A stretch of 12,097 nt of DNA from Dunaliella salina (GCA_002284615.2 MU070408.1:31041-43137); one strand, 5' to 3'; positions 1 through 8,495 are shown, numbered from the stretch's first letter. Notes: generated from the letters alone by a model not told the origin. Program-made: numbers and translations.

Positions 1-640
1 GAGCCTTATCATAGAAAAGCTTGAAAAGCCGGGCAATGTATGGCACCAGCACATTCACCCTCTCAGTGCCCCGGCCATTGGCCCGCGGGCGCACCATAGT
101 AGCACATTTGATGAAAGGGGCAGCTACACAATCAAATCCAGGAGAAGCACGCCCGTTCATTTTCCCAATCTGCTCAGCTACCATCCCTTGCATTTCCTCC
201 TCAGAGGACACAGCAACCGCATCCGGCTCAGGTATCCAATTATTTTGTGCTCTGTCTCAAAAGAGCCCCAACGTCACGCCCACGGCCCAAAGGAACAGCC
301 ATGTCTCTTGCAGATAGAGCCACACCCCCGCAAACCAACTGAGCTGCCTCTCGAGGCCGAAAGTGCGCTTTTAAGTAATTATCCCATACAGCTTGCGCCA
401 CAGGTGTAGTCTGAGAATGCTTAGACCGTTTCAGCAGTGCATGCACATCAGGATCTTTATTACAGAGCCTACCTAAGAACACATCCCTCTGTCTCCGCAT
501 GTAAGCGCGCTTTGACCACCGGACTTGTATTTTGTACTGCCTCCCCACAAACTCATGCGCATGTAGAGGCTGACCCGTTTGAAGAGCCTCCATGAACACA
601 CGCACCAATGATGGTAAGTCACTGCTTTTCTGTTCACTCC
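1..640 (-). mobile_element. LINE copy B: linker and RT fingers, cut by window edge
   Basis: This is a second, partial copy of the same broad non-LTR family as its right-hand neighbour. The minus-strand frame from about 625 to 240 reads as the linker between endonuclease and reverse transcriptase. Its stretch KDPDVHALL...TTPV...W...L...HF aligns with KDPQIHAVL...TTPV...W...L...HF of copy A near 2540-2440. Both then share RDMAVPLGR. After a frameshift near 240 the frame continues with an RT-fingers motif, RASPGFD, ending at the window edge in a segment like VLVPYIARLFKLFYDKA, matched in copy A by MLVPLIARMFRVFEK. The endonuclease part is absent, so the copy looks 5'-truncated, or is inserted into or fused to the tail of copy A. 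The RT palm would lie beyond the left edge. The frameshift makes it inactive. The junction with copy A is placed at 610-640 only approximately. Confidence 0.75.
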
Positions 641-1290
641 TCGGGGACTTATAGCATCCGCTTCCCTCCATAGCTTTTGCTGCCTGTACCTCGAATCCCC
701 TAAGAAATCCTGCATGATCTTAAAAGCATTCAGCATCTTCTGCTTAAACATGTCCTTGTGGCGCATGCCATTAAAGGCTGTAGACACATGTGCAGACCAA
801 CAAGACTCTTCCTTAATTGCCAGGCGTCAATCCGCTTTTAGCACTCTTCGTAATGTCTCACTGTTTGAATCAAGCATACTGTTGAAAAACTTAACAGTGG
901 CCCTAAACCAGTAAAATTGTAGAGGCCCTTGGCCACACCCTCTCAATACTGGCCAGTTTGTGGCAGAACTCTTCACACCTAGAAAACGCCTTAAAGAGCA
1001 TGATTGCCTTTTCTGCAACTGGCTTTTGAACTCACCGCCTTCTCATAGATATTCAGTTCCCCACACTTGGCACGCATACATCCCGGCCGGAATGTCATAC
1101 ACGTTGAAGAGCCAAATCAGAGCGTGTGGCTTATTCCTCAGACCATGTTCATGCACAAACTCCTTTATAATTTGCTGGGCAGCCATGTAAGGCCGCACAG
1201 CAAATTCCTCTTATACCTTCAAATTCATGTGCTTGTCAACAAGCATACCGAGGTATTTAAACTGCTCATTTTCAGGTAGAGCCACATCTC
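620..1290 (-). pseudogene. Post-RT region of LINE copy A
   Basis: From about 1290 the minus strand keeps one frame for some 220 codons, interrupted by stops at 1211-1213, 1043-1045 and 827-829. It begins with the thumb-like ENEQFKYLGMLVDKHM and goes on through PAGMYACQVWGTEYL, LRRFLGVKSSATNWPVLR, GPLQFYWFRATVKFFNSML and a segment around SCWSAHVSTAFNGMRHKD. This is the normal layout downstream of RT in algal and animal LINEs: YLG, then Y-x-x-x-VWG, then the FLGVK helix. The end reads KLWREADAISPRGVNRKAV before copy B takes over near 610-640. The CCHC knuckle and C-terminal domain expected next are missing here. Confidence 0.82.
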
Positions 1291-2896
1291 CATACATGAA
1301 GGCAAGGAAGAACAAGGTCTACTATTAAAGTGTACGACCTCTGATTTGGACGTGTTGATAGTCAGCCCATTTTTTGCTGCATATGTCCGTAAATTATTTA
1401 ACATAACCTGCATTCCACCTGGGTCATTAATAGTTGAACTCAGGTTATCTGCATACAGCATAAACGGCACACCATTCACTCCGTCTCCAATCAAAGCACC
1501 TTTTATCCCTTCACTGATGTGTCTGCCCATGTCATTGATGTACAGAGAAAACAAGACAGGGGACAGAGGACAACCTTACTTAACTCCATTTGTATGATGC
1601 ATACATGCCCTTTTATCCCCATCCATCAAAATATATTCATCATCCTGGTACACCTTGTTAATTGCGTGCAGAAGTAGTGCTGGAATGGCAATGCGCTGCA
1701 GATGGTCCCAAAGTTGCAAGCGAGGTACGGTAACATATGCTTGAGAGAAGTTTATGAAGGCAGCATGCAGTCTAGGTGATTGCTGTGGTTTGAGCTTTTT
1801 TTCCAGCATGCTTCAAGTGCCTCAAAATGAAAAAGGGGATGCAGCGCGCTCTTACCTGGGTAAAACCTAAACTGTGTATCAGGGACCTTACATCTCTGAA
1901 CACACCAATCTGTCACCAAATCTTTCAGCACATTTGCATAAATGTGGTACATAACCCCACTAACAGCGATCATCCTGTAATTTCCAGGATTTGACATAAC
2001 TCCCTTTTTATGCAGAGGACTCAATTTTGCAACCTTCCGCACTTTAAGGATCCTAGCTTTTCTCAAAAACTCTAAACATGCGCGCTATCAGAGGCACCAG
2101 CATGCTAATGTAATCCACTCTCCGACCACGCTTGAGGGGCAAACAGGCATATTTAAGAAGGGAATAGGAATACCATCTAATCCAGGTGAAGCACCCGCAC
2201 TCAACTTTGCGATATGGGACCCAACCATCTTTTCCAAAACTGCCGTGCTTGGAGTTTCCAAGCCGTCAGGTTGAGGGGCCCACCCAGAGCCAGCACCTTG
2301 TCTCAGGAGCACCTCTGGGGGCGCATGGTTCCTGCCTAAAGGCACAGCCATATCTCTTCCTGACAAGCAAGAACCTCCTGAAGTTCTAGCTGTACATTCA
2401 TTTTTACCCTGTTGTGGCACTGTTGTTGGCACCCAGAAGTGATTTTGCAGATGCTGGTTCCACTCACTAGTAGGAACTGGAGTGGTGTGTGAGGTCTGCC
2501 TCTTCCTCAACACAGCATGGATCTGAGGGTCCTTCCTATACTGCCTGTCTTAAAAAGGCGCACACTGCTGCCTTTTGTGACAAGGCTTTGTCCTACGCTT
2601 ACGCCTTTTGCTCTCACTCCTGAGGAATTGCATGCATGCTTTGCTTCCCCACACCTAAGTGCTGCAATAAATAGGTTGCGCTTCAACTCGCAGTGTTCAC
2701 CAAACCATATTGGGCTCAGAAGCCTTTTCTGCTTTTCTGCACGCACAAAAGAACACCTTGCCAAGCATGCCATGCCAACTGTCCTATCACTAGCAGCTTG
2801 CACAATCATAGAACGCACACAGAAGGCAAGTTTGTCAACGTCACCAGCAGACTCTGCTTCTAGGAACTGATTCTGGAGGACAACATTGTTGGCCAA
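1225..2896 (-). pseudogene. Linker and reverse transcriptase domain of LINE copy A (broken)
   Basis: The linker frame (2896-2507) shifts near 2550 into the frame with KDPQIHAVL and TTPVPTSEW. RT motifs follow in order: fingers HIAKLSAGASPGLDGIP (near 2200); after two frameshifts, KVAKLSPLHKKG and NPGNYRMIAVSG (near 2030-1960); motif A AAFINFSQAYVTVP, in which the expected first catalytic Asp is Asn (1750-1752) and a second conserved Asp is Val (1732-1734); motif B GVK-stop-GCPLSPVLFSLYIND, where a TAA at 1576-1578 sits at the usual Gln; motif C FMLYADNLSS with YADN in place of YADD (1444-1455); and motif D GLTINTSKSEVVHF. The polymerase is dead three times over: two lost metal-binding Asp positions and a stop in motif B. 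Family identity is secure; the exact clade is not. Confidence 0.9.
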
Positions 2897-2929
2897 GTGC
2901 TCTGCATAAGCAAGAGCCTTCTTCTGATC

Positions 2930-3594
2930 TCACCTCAAAATCAGCTTGTTTTCACACAGCTCTGCCCTACACACATGGTCCTTGTATTCATGGTTGGCAT
3001 CCATACTTCCTTCTCTGCCACCTACGTCAAAAAACATGCTTAGGCCGCAGTGGGCAGAAGCAAAGTTGTCTAGCATGACAAGGCCTTGCACCGACTTATA
3101 TACAGCAGGTGACAGCTGCAGGGTCCTATGTCAGGCCTGCTGCTTCTGTCCTTGTGATCACCGACATAAGGCTGCTGGCCATCATCCCCTGCAACATGCC
3201 CTGTGGCAATCGCCATATTTGATGCTGTTGCTAAGTCCACCAATAATCTGCCAGATTTGTTCACGTTCGGACACTTACACCTCCTAGCCTCCAAAAATTC
3301 AGGGCAGTCAACCACAAAGTCGGAATGAGCATCACTTATTTTACTCAGCACTCCCACGTGAGCATTGAAGTCACTACAAAGAGCAAGGTTAGGGAACACC
3401 TTGCAGGCATCAAGCAGATCTGCAGGCAGATGAGTGAAATGGTCTTCCAGCTTTTTTAGAGGAGAACGCAACGTTGTGAGGGTTAATATAAATTGCACCA
3501 GAAAAACAAGGCTCAGAAAGGCACGGAAAAACTCGATAATATTGTGAGGATTTAGAGATTCGCTTATGCACTTACAGACTACCTTGCGACACAA
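2930..3594 (-). pseudogene. APE-type endonuclease domain of LINE copy A (broken)
   Basis: In a live LINE this domain nicks target DNA to prime reverse transcription. The first frame (3594-3070) contains LCSDFNAHVG, with the D-F-N core of APE nucleases at 3364-3372. A segment follows like NKSGRLLVDLATASNMAI and then SSRPD. A different frame upstream reads YINPHN just before an A-rich frameshift near 3460, matching the usual Y-x-P-P position. After a second frameshift near 3125 the frame reads LDNFASAHCGLSM, where families of this type have S-D-H; the Asp position is Ala here (codon 3053-3055). It continues in frame through a TGA at 2930-2932 into the linker. The start at 3594 is only the first Met of the open frame. 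The N-terminal third of the domain is not recognisable. Confidence 0.8.
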
Positions 3595-3599
3595 TTCTC

Positions 3600-4139
3600 T
3601 TCCTCACCCACAAGGTAAAAGGAAAATGCTTACCTGCTTTAATTCCTGACACCTTTGATGATCAGTGCACACAAAATAGCACCCAATACACACACAAAAA
3701 AAAACGTATCCACGTAATTCGTTTACCATCCAAAAATTTAAATCGTTTCACATATGCGATTGTTTGGGGAAAGGGGGTACGTGTGGATGATCACATGCAT
3801 CCAATAACTGTTAGTTGATTTGTGGGCCGCTGGAAAGTGCGGGATGATGAATATAAGTGATTTTTGACAAGAGGGTTTTTTATGCAGCTGCAGGAACTGC
3901 AGGATTCTTTCGGATAATGATTCAAAGGGTTCCGGGGTAAGTGCGGGATCCGGGATGCCAGGTGAAAAACCTCTTGACGGTATCTTGAAAGGCGGTCCCC
4001 TCCCATGCTTCTCCTACCCCCTGCCAAACGCCTCAAAACCTAGACCTCTGGAAGAAGCACCAATGGGGCCACTTTCCTGTACTGCCAGATTTGGCCCAGC
4101 ACGTCCTGGACGTCTCTGAGCATGCCTGAAATTGTCTAA
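3600..4139. other. Gene-free stretch upstream of LINE copy A
   Basis: I see no supported gene. There is an A-rich run of nine near 3697-3705 and a minus-strand open frame of 81 codons (4036-3791), rich in Ser, Arg and Pro, with no family resemblance I can name. Part of it may be the unrecognisable 5' end of copy A or older dead repeat. Confidence 0.4.
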
Positions 4140-4295
4140 TACAGGGAAAGGGAATGAAAAAGCTATGCTACAAGGCGGTGGCCGGAAGCGTTAATGAAGC
4201 ACAGGTTGAAATCCCCAACGGTACCCCAGAGTCAAACCCAGGACCTCATGCGCTACACGGGCCAGGATTCACCATGCTAGACCAAGTAATCCAAA
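4140..4295 (-). repeat. tRNA-derived SINE-like segment
   Basis: On the minus strand TGGTCTAGCATGG (4284-4272) fits the Pol III A box. GGGTTTGACTC (4239-4229) resembles the B box GGTTCGANNCC. The spacing from A-box start to B-box start is about 46 bases, as in a tRNA. T-arm pairing is only partial and the anticodon arm does not fold well, so this is not a working tRNA gene. Downstream on the same strand the body continues to a T-run near 4155 that could terminate Pol III. A tRNA-headed SINE remnant is the simplest reading. A related-looking B-box context, GAGGTCC followed by GGRTTGA, occurs on the plus strand near 9945-9961. Confidence 0.42.
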
Positions 4296-5014
4296 ATTTC
4301 CCGATGATGCCCATGTAGGGGTACAGCTCTGGCCTTGTAGCACAGGTTGCAGGAAAAAGGAGGCCTCCAGTCAAAACGAAAGACTCTAGCCTGTTCAAAG
4401 AAAAGCGATACTTTCATACAAAAATGGGTACAGCTTGTTGATGTTTGGAATCATGAAAGAAGAAACATGAAAAGACTGGACATGGTGAATTGCAGGCAAA
4501 TAAGGAACCATCCAAGAAGTGGGGTACCTCCAGTGGGAGGGAGGGAGCAAAACGTGTAATACAACTGTACCTCTTCAAGCCCATCAACATTCCTGTTCAA
4601 GCCAGACACGACTCCAGCCGCCCTGATGCAAACCTGGTCAGCCCTTGCCCCTCTGATCCGAACAGACCACCCTCTGTACCCTCAAACAGAGTAGTGAGGG
4701 CAGCACAGTGTCAAGAAGCACCTCGACTTAGGCCAGGCAACCCCATGATTTGAATGTGCAAATTTGTCACATTCACTCGATAGAAGTCAAGTACTGGAAG
4801 AAGCAAAGGCTGGTGCCCAAAAACAGGTCTAACAGCAACAGGTCTCTGCTAAAAACTTCAAGGTGCAAAGATCACTCTACATACGATTCTCCAGGCGTGA
4901 AAGGGACCATTTACACTGCCCAAAACATGGATCAATTCGAAAAACAACGAATTGACCCCTCAAAGTTCAACTAAACTTACAGAAAAGCTCTGTGCCCCTT
5001 CTGCATAATTTGCG
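4296..5014. other. Unassigned stretch
   Basis: Three short plus-strand open frames occur here (4347-4559, 4490-4753, 4750-4974), but they overlap, have no recognisable motif and show no family resemblance. The composition is mixed and without obvious repeats. I see nothing I can name. Confidence 0.4.
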
Positions 5015-5276
5015 CACAAACATACCCTTCATTGCTTCTGACCAGAACTCGAATTTGGTCTTGAGTCTCGCGTCTTAGGGCATTGTTTTGTGTCTCTGCT
5101 CTTTCTTGCCTTGGTTTGAAGGTGCGTGCGTGTCTAGTGCGCGCCCCTCCTTCTCTCTCTCCCTTCGGAATTGCGCCTGCCGCTTTTTCTCTTTCATTAG
5201 GATCTTTCTCTTCCTCTAGCAGAGGCCCTCTCGAGACATCGCCATGTCCTTGGGCACAGGTAGCAAAAAAAAAAAA
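5015..5276 (+). mobile_element. LINE copy E': 3' tip with poly(A) tail
   Basis: This is the 3' end of a plus-strand LINE of the same family as copy E (8491-9460). Read in frame, PFIASDQNSNLVLSLAS followed by TAG (stop near 5078) matches PFIASDQNLNSALRLTS followed by TAG at the end of copy E. The match continues past the stop for about 110 bases into the 3' UTR. For example, CTTTCTTGCCTTGG...GGTGCGTGCGTGTCT near 5101-5134 matches the reverse complement of 8594-8550. The copies diverge after about 5190. A 12-A run at 5265-5276 is a plausible retroposition tail. Only the very end of the element is present, as expected from 5' truncation during insertion. Confidence 0.75.
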
Positions 5277-5749
5277 TTACCTCAACCATACGAGCCATTC
5301 AATTTCAAATTGAAAAAATAAACACCCATCAAAAAGCTGGTGCACTGGAGCATGCTGCCAAAAGCCTGCCAGTTCCACCTTAACTTCCCTCTTATCTTCT
5401 AGTGACGGAGACTCATGGCTGTTTGAGCCAAAGTGTTTCCCTCTCCTTTACTGATCTAAGGAAAGTTCTCTTTGCCTACGTGTTCTTCCTTTTCTTTTGT
5501 CGGACAAAGGAAAAAAAAGCCTGTCACATGCCATAGGAGTGGTGAGGCCAAACATGCTCTTTCTTCAGTATCTTAACAAACTTAACCGTGCCAACCATTA
5601 CTTTCCTGGCCTCAGATCACCCAAAATGGCCCACGGCTTTATCCTGGGATCAATTCTCACAAAGCCAAAAGCTTTCACTTCAAATGGAGTTCATACCAAA
5701 AAATACCATCGTCGGAAAATTTGGGTTTCTCTGATTCCAGTCCTGGTTG
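5277..5749. other. Unassigned stretch
   Basis: I see no gene. A plus-strand open frame of 89 codons at 5497-5766 has no recognisable motif and runs into the repeat array. A small perfect palindrome, CAATTTCAAATTG, lies near 5299-5311. AT content is raised at the left end next to the E' poly(A) tail. Confidence 0.4.
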
Positions 5750-6400
5750 GTCTGAAGAGGGTCTGATTCAGAAGGTGCCTCTGAATGGAATCTGAACCAG
5801 AGGCAAGGTGGTCTGAGTCAGAGGCTGCCGCTGTATAGCATCACTAAGAGCCTCTGATGATGTTCTGAATCAGAATAAAGCTGGTCTGATTCAGACTGAC
5901 CATAACTTGGCCCCATCTGCCTATTCACTCAATGTCTGAACTGCCTCTGAATATTCAACTCCTCAGAGTCAAACCGATCCATCAAAGTTCCCATCTGTCT
6001 TGTGATGGACCCTCCAAAGGCGCTCTGGATCAGAGTAAGTCCGAACTAGACACCTGTCTTATCATGAAATGAGAAGGAAAAAGCACTGGAGGGGGTCTGG
6101 ATGAGAGCTTAGCAGACCAGAAAGGCTTTGAAGAGGGTCTGGATCAGAGACATTCAGTGACTGAACAGTCAGGGATGGCTAAGGATCAGAAGGTCTGAAT
6201 CAGAGCAAAAAGGGGTCTGGTTGGGGGTCTGGCTGTTTGTCTGAATCAGACACATGTCTTGGATGGAATCAGACGAAAAGGGCTCTGAAGAGGGTCTGAA
6301 TCAGAGTATTGCTTGTTTGATTCGAATTTTGCCCCAACTGACTTTTCACACAATGTCTGAAATGCCTCTGAATCAGAGTCCGTTTTCTCAGAATCAGCTC
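5750..6400. repeat. Degenerate array of palindromic TCTGANTCAGA motifs
   Basis: The 11-mer TCTGAATCAGA or its reverse complement TCTGATTCAGA occurs exactly at 5762, 5864, 5885, 6194, 6240, 6295 and 6367. One-base variants lie at 5791, 5812, 6024 and 6138, and there are further partial copies. Spacing is irregular, from 21 to about 140 bases. A longer context, TGAAGAGGGTCTG, recurs near 5752, 6128 and 6288. A larger duplication is visible too: the segment around 5899-5967 (CCCCA, CACAATGTCTGAA-like, CCTCTGAAT) recurs around 6320-6395 with an offset of about 421 bases. The array has no coding capacity I trust. It looks like a decayed satellite or minisatellite built on a palindrome. Confidence 0.8.
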
Positions 6401-6930
6401 AAAAAAGAAAAGAAAGAAAGAAAAGAAAAACTACGCAGGCAGTGAAAACACTCCCCACATCAATTAAGGAAAAGGGGACACCTAGGGCCGAGGCACCGTC
6501 TCGAATCAGCTCAATTCATATGGCTGCGTGCATTAAGGGGAGTACCCCTAACTGGAAAATCCCTCAAACCTACATTAGAAAGCCAGCCTGGATGAGAGCC
6601 AGAAACAGTGGTGATGGGGATCTGGAGGTTTGCCCGCCATATCCCTGAACACCCAGATTCTTATCCTCTCGTTCTCCACAGACGCGCGCCCAGCAAATCT
6701 CCGCCCCCCAGAAGCCCCTGAAAACAAAAAGCATGCTTGGCGCTAATTATGGTTGTCAATGCATGGATGGTATGGGAGTTGAGCTTGGATGCTAGTGATT
6801 TAACTCTTTATTTGGTGAGGCCAAAATTGATAAGAGGTTTGATTGTATACTCTTGGTAGAAAGTGCCAGCCACAACAAATAAGATGATGCAGAGTCACAT
6901 TGTGACACGCACTTGGATTTTCAGAGAAGC
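6400..6930 (-). mobile_element. LINE copy D: 3'-terminal fragment
   Basis: This is a diverged homologue of the 3' end of copy C, on the minus strand. The plus-strand text AAAGTGCCAGCCACAACAAA (near 6861) matches AAAGTGCCCGCCACACCAAT (near 7660). Translated on the minus strand it gives TFYQEYTIKPLINFGLTK, then a TAA, then a Leu-Lys-rich segment and ALTTIISAKHAFCFQG. The same order occurs in copy C. The two copies also share the 3' trailer, where CTAATGTAGGTTTGAGGG matches CTAATGTTGGCTTAGAGGG. Both end at the hexamer CTACGC next to a purine tract (6399-6430 here). A two-base deletion and a stop make it non-coding. Similarity with copy C fades past about 6930, so the copy is 5'-truncated. Confidence 0.72.
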
Positions 6931-7282
6931 CCAGACTATACCCAGTTCTTTCCCAGGTCTTACGCATATGTAACAGCAATACATTTTTTTTTGTGCTTGC
7001 TCAAGCAACCTGTAACCTTCATAACCAATCAACTCAACAGGCTTCAGGCTTGTCTTCAGGATTGCACAGTAGAGGATTGAAGCTTGAAGGGATTGCTGGA
7101 GACTGCCTGCGTCTGTGTGCCTGTGTGTGCACGTGGCAAGGATATCCTCTCCTTTGAAGCTTGATCCATTTTAAGCTCTTGAAAGCTCGGAGCGGAGTAT
7201 TACATAGTGGACTCAGCAACTTGCCAGGCAAAAGGGAAAGAGAAGAAGCAACAAGAGGAAGGCAGGACTCCTTCGGAAGTGT
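6931..7282. other. Spacer between LINE copies D and C
   Basis: There is no gene here. The stretch has a T-run near 6985-6992 and a short GT-rich patch near 7110-7132. A minus-strand open frame of 65 codons (7231-7034) shows nothing recognisable. The left part could be further diverged copy-D sequence. Confidence 0.4.
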
Positions 7283-8330
7283 GAAAAAAAAAATCTACGC
7301 AAGCCAGATGCCGCATGCATGAAGGGAAGGTCCCCTAAGTAACAAGCTAGCAGAGGCCTCACCAGAAGGCCCTCTAAGCCAACATTAGATACTACTAGCC
7401 TAGGAGAGAGCCAGAGACAGAGATAATGAAGATCTGGGGGGTTGTCCACCGTGCTCCTGGACGCTCTGACTCTCCTTCTCCTGCAGTCCTCCGCCGCGCG
7501 CCCAGAACCACCCCCCACCCCCACCCCCAGCATTACCCTGAAAATGAAGAGCATTTCTGGTGTTAATGATGAATGTCAGTTTTTGGCATGACAACTAACT
7601 CAGCTTTGTACTTGGTAAGGCCCAGCTTTGTAAGGGGTTTGATGGTACATTCATTGTAAAAAGTGCCCGCCACACCAATTAAGATGATATGCAAAGTCAC
7701 ACAATTATTCCTGTTAGGATTCCTCGAGCTTCGGGATTAAGTCTGGCAGCAATGTGAGAGTGTTGAGCTGGTGCCCGTTCCAAGGTGATGAAGGAGTTGG
7801 TGTGAGAGCAGAATTTCACGGAGAATTTTGATTCAACGAGGTGGATGTCCCTGCCAGATACAGTGTATCGATCAGGGATATTGGAGGGACCCAGGTGGGC
7901 AGGTTGACCCAATATAGAGCGCACAAAAAGAACATCCGGGTGGCTTTGGTGGCGATCTGAAGAGCCAGTACCATTAGGAAACACCCAACCGCACCCAACC
8001 AGGAGTGCCTCGTGTGATGTTTTCAGGGACTTGCATGCCCTGTTTCTGGAGTCTCTCATTGCTGCATCCATCCATAAGAATAAAAGATGAGTCATACCGG
8101 CCTTTACTGAGGGCATTTATGCAGAGACTAAGGTCAACATGGTGTCTGTTGGTGTGCATCCCACTCAGTGTTGAGTTGGTACACCCGAGGAGTATGTGAT
8201 CAATGTTGTCTTCATGGCCACAGATTGGGCATTTTTTTTGTTACGACAACCCAAGGAAATGGCAATTCCCCAAAAGGGCCTTAGCTCCTTTATGAACAAA
8301 AATGCCAGCAAAAAAGCTGAGGCTCCTACG
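7283..8330 (-). mobile_element. LINE copy C: CCHC knuckle and restriction-like endonuclease end
   Basis: This is the C-terminal end of a LINE polyprotein on the minus strand. A CX2CX7HX4C zinc knuckle, CPICGHEDNIDHILLGC, is encoded by 8231-8181. In the same frame it continues to HHVDLSLCINALSKGRYDSS and LQKQGMQVPEN, then shifts frame near 8000. The next frame has HPDVLFV (PD codons 7939-7934) and RDIHLVESKF (E-S-K codons 7834-7826): a PD...E-x-K pattern as in restriction-like endonucleases of early-branching LINEs. The PD-to-E spacing (33 residues) is longer than the 12-14 typical of R2. After another shift near 7715 come NCVTLHIILIGVAGTFYNE and TIKPLTKLGLTKYKAELV with a stop at 7565-7563. 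The trailer reaches CTACGC at 7295-7300 and an A-run on the plus strand. At least three frameshifts make the copy dead. The 5' limit near 8330 abuts the 35-bp minisatellite. Confidence 0.75.
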
Positions 8331-8338
8331 ACAGAGCC

Positions 8339-8495
8339 AAACAAGCAAGGCCCACAAGGAAGGACAGACGTGAAGCCAAGCAAAGTCCATGCAGAAGGAC
8401 AGAGGAGAAGGCAAGCAAAGCTTACAAGGGAGGACAGATGTGAAGGCATGCAAAGGCCACAAGGAAGGACAAAGGGGCTGGGCAAGGCTTAAAAG
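8339..8495. repeat. 35-bp minisatellite, about four units
   Basis: Units of exactly 35 bases start at 8360, 8395 and 8430. A degenerate fourth begins at 8465, and a partial unit precedes them (about 8339-8359). The rough consensus is AAGGACAGANGTGAAG followed by GCAAGCAAAGNCCACAAGG. The differences between units are substitutions, so the array is old but has kept its period. It lies between the 3' UTR of LINE copy E and the start of copy C, and may have grown out of that 3' UTR. Open frames through it (Leu-, Cys- and Pro-rich on the minus strand) are by-products of the repeat. Confidence 0.85.

Larger units (their letters stand above)
620..3594 (-). mobile_element. LINE copy A: decayed APE endonuclease-RT polyprotein
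   Basis: This is a long degenerate non-LTR retrotransposon read on the minus strand. The order is APE-type endonuclease (3594 to about 2990), a linker (about 2990-2440), reverse transcriptase (about 2300-1230) and a post-RT region (about 1290-620). The reading frame must be followed across at least six frameshifts, near 3460, 3125, 2550, 2155, 2065, 1800 and 1300. In-frame stops sit at 2930-2932, 1576-1578, 1211-1213, 1043-1045 and 827-829. Conserved motifs line up in the expected order across these breaks, so this is one old insertion and not scattered matches. The N-terminal part of the endonuclease and any upstream ORF cannot be recognised beyond about 3600, so the copy is probably 5'-truncated. 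No 3' UTR or tail is visible; the post-RT region runs straight into copy B. It cannot encode an active protein. Confidence 0.88.

Noticed and set aside
3791..4036. Minus-strand open frame of 81 codons upstream of LINE copy A
   Set aside because: I could not connect it to the endonuclease domain or to any known family, so I did not call it a gene.
4222..4295. Functional tRNA gene
   Set aside because: A and B boxes are present but the T and anticodon stems do not pair properly, so I call it a SINE-like remnant.
5497..5766. Plus-strand open frame of 89 codons
   Set aside because: There is no recognisable domain, no splice or start context, and it ends inside the repeat array.
5750..6400. CRISPR-like array, because of the repeated palindromic 11-mer
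   Set aside because: Repeats are too short, the spacing is irregular, there are no equal-length spacers or cas genes, and the context is eukaryotic.
7213..7594. Open frames rich in Gly, Arg and Leu overlapping copy C
   Set aside because: They lie in the C-rich trailer of copy C. Only short parts match the element's own frame.
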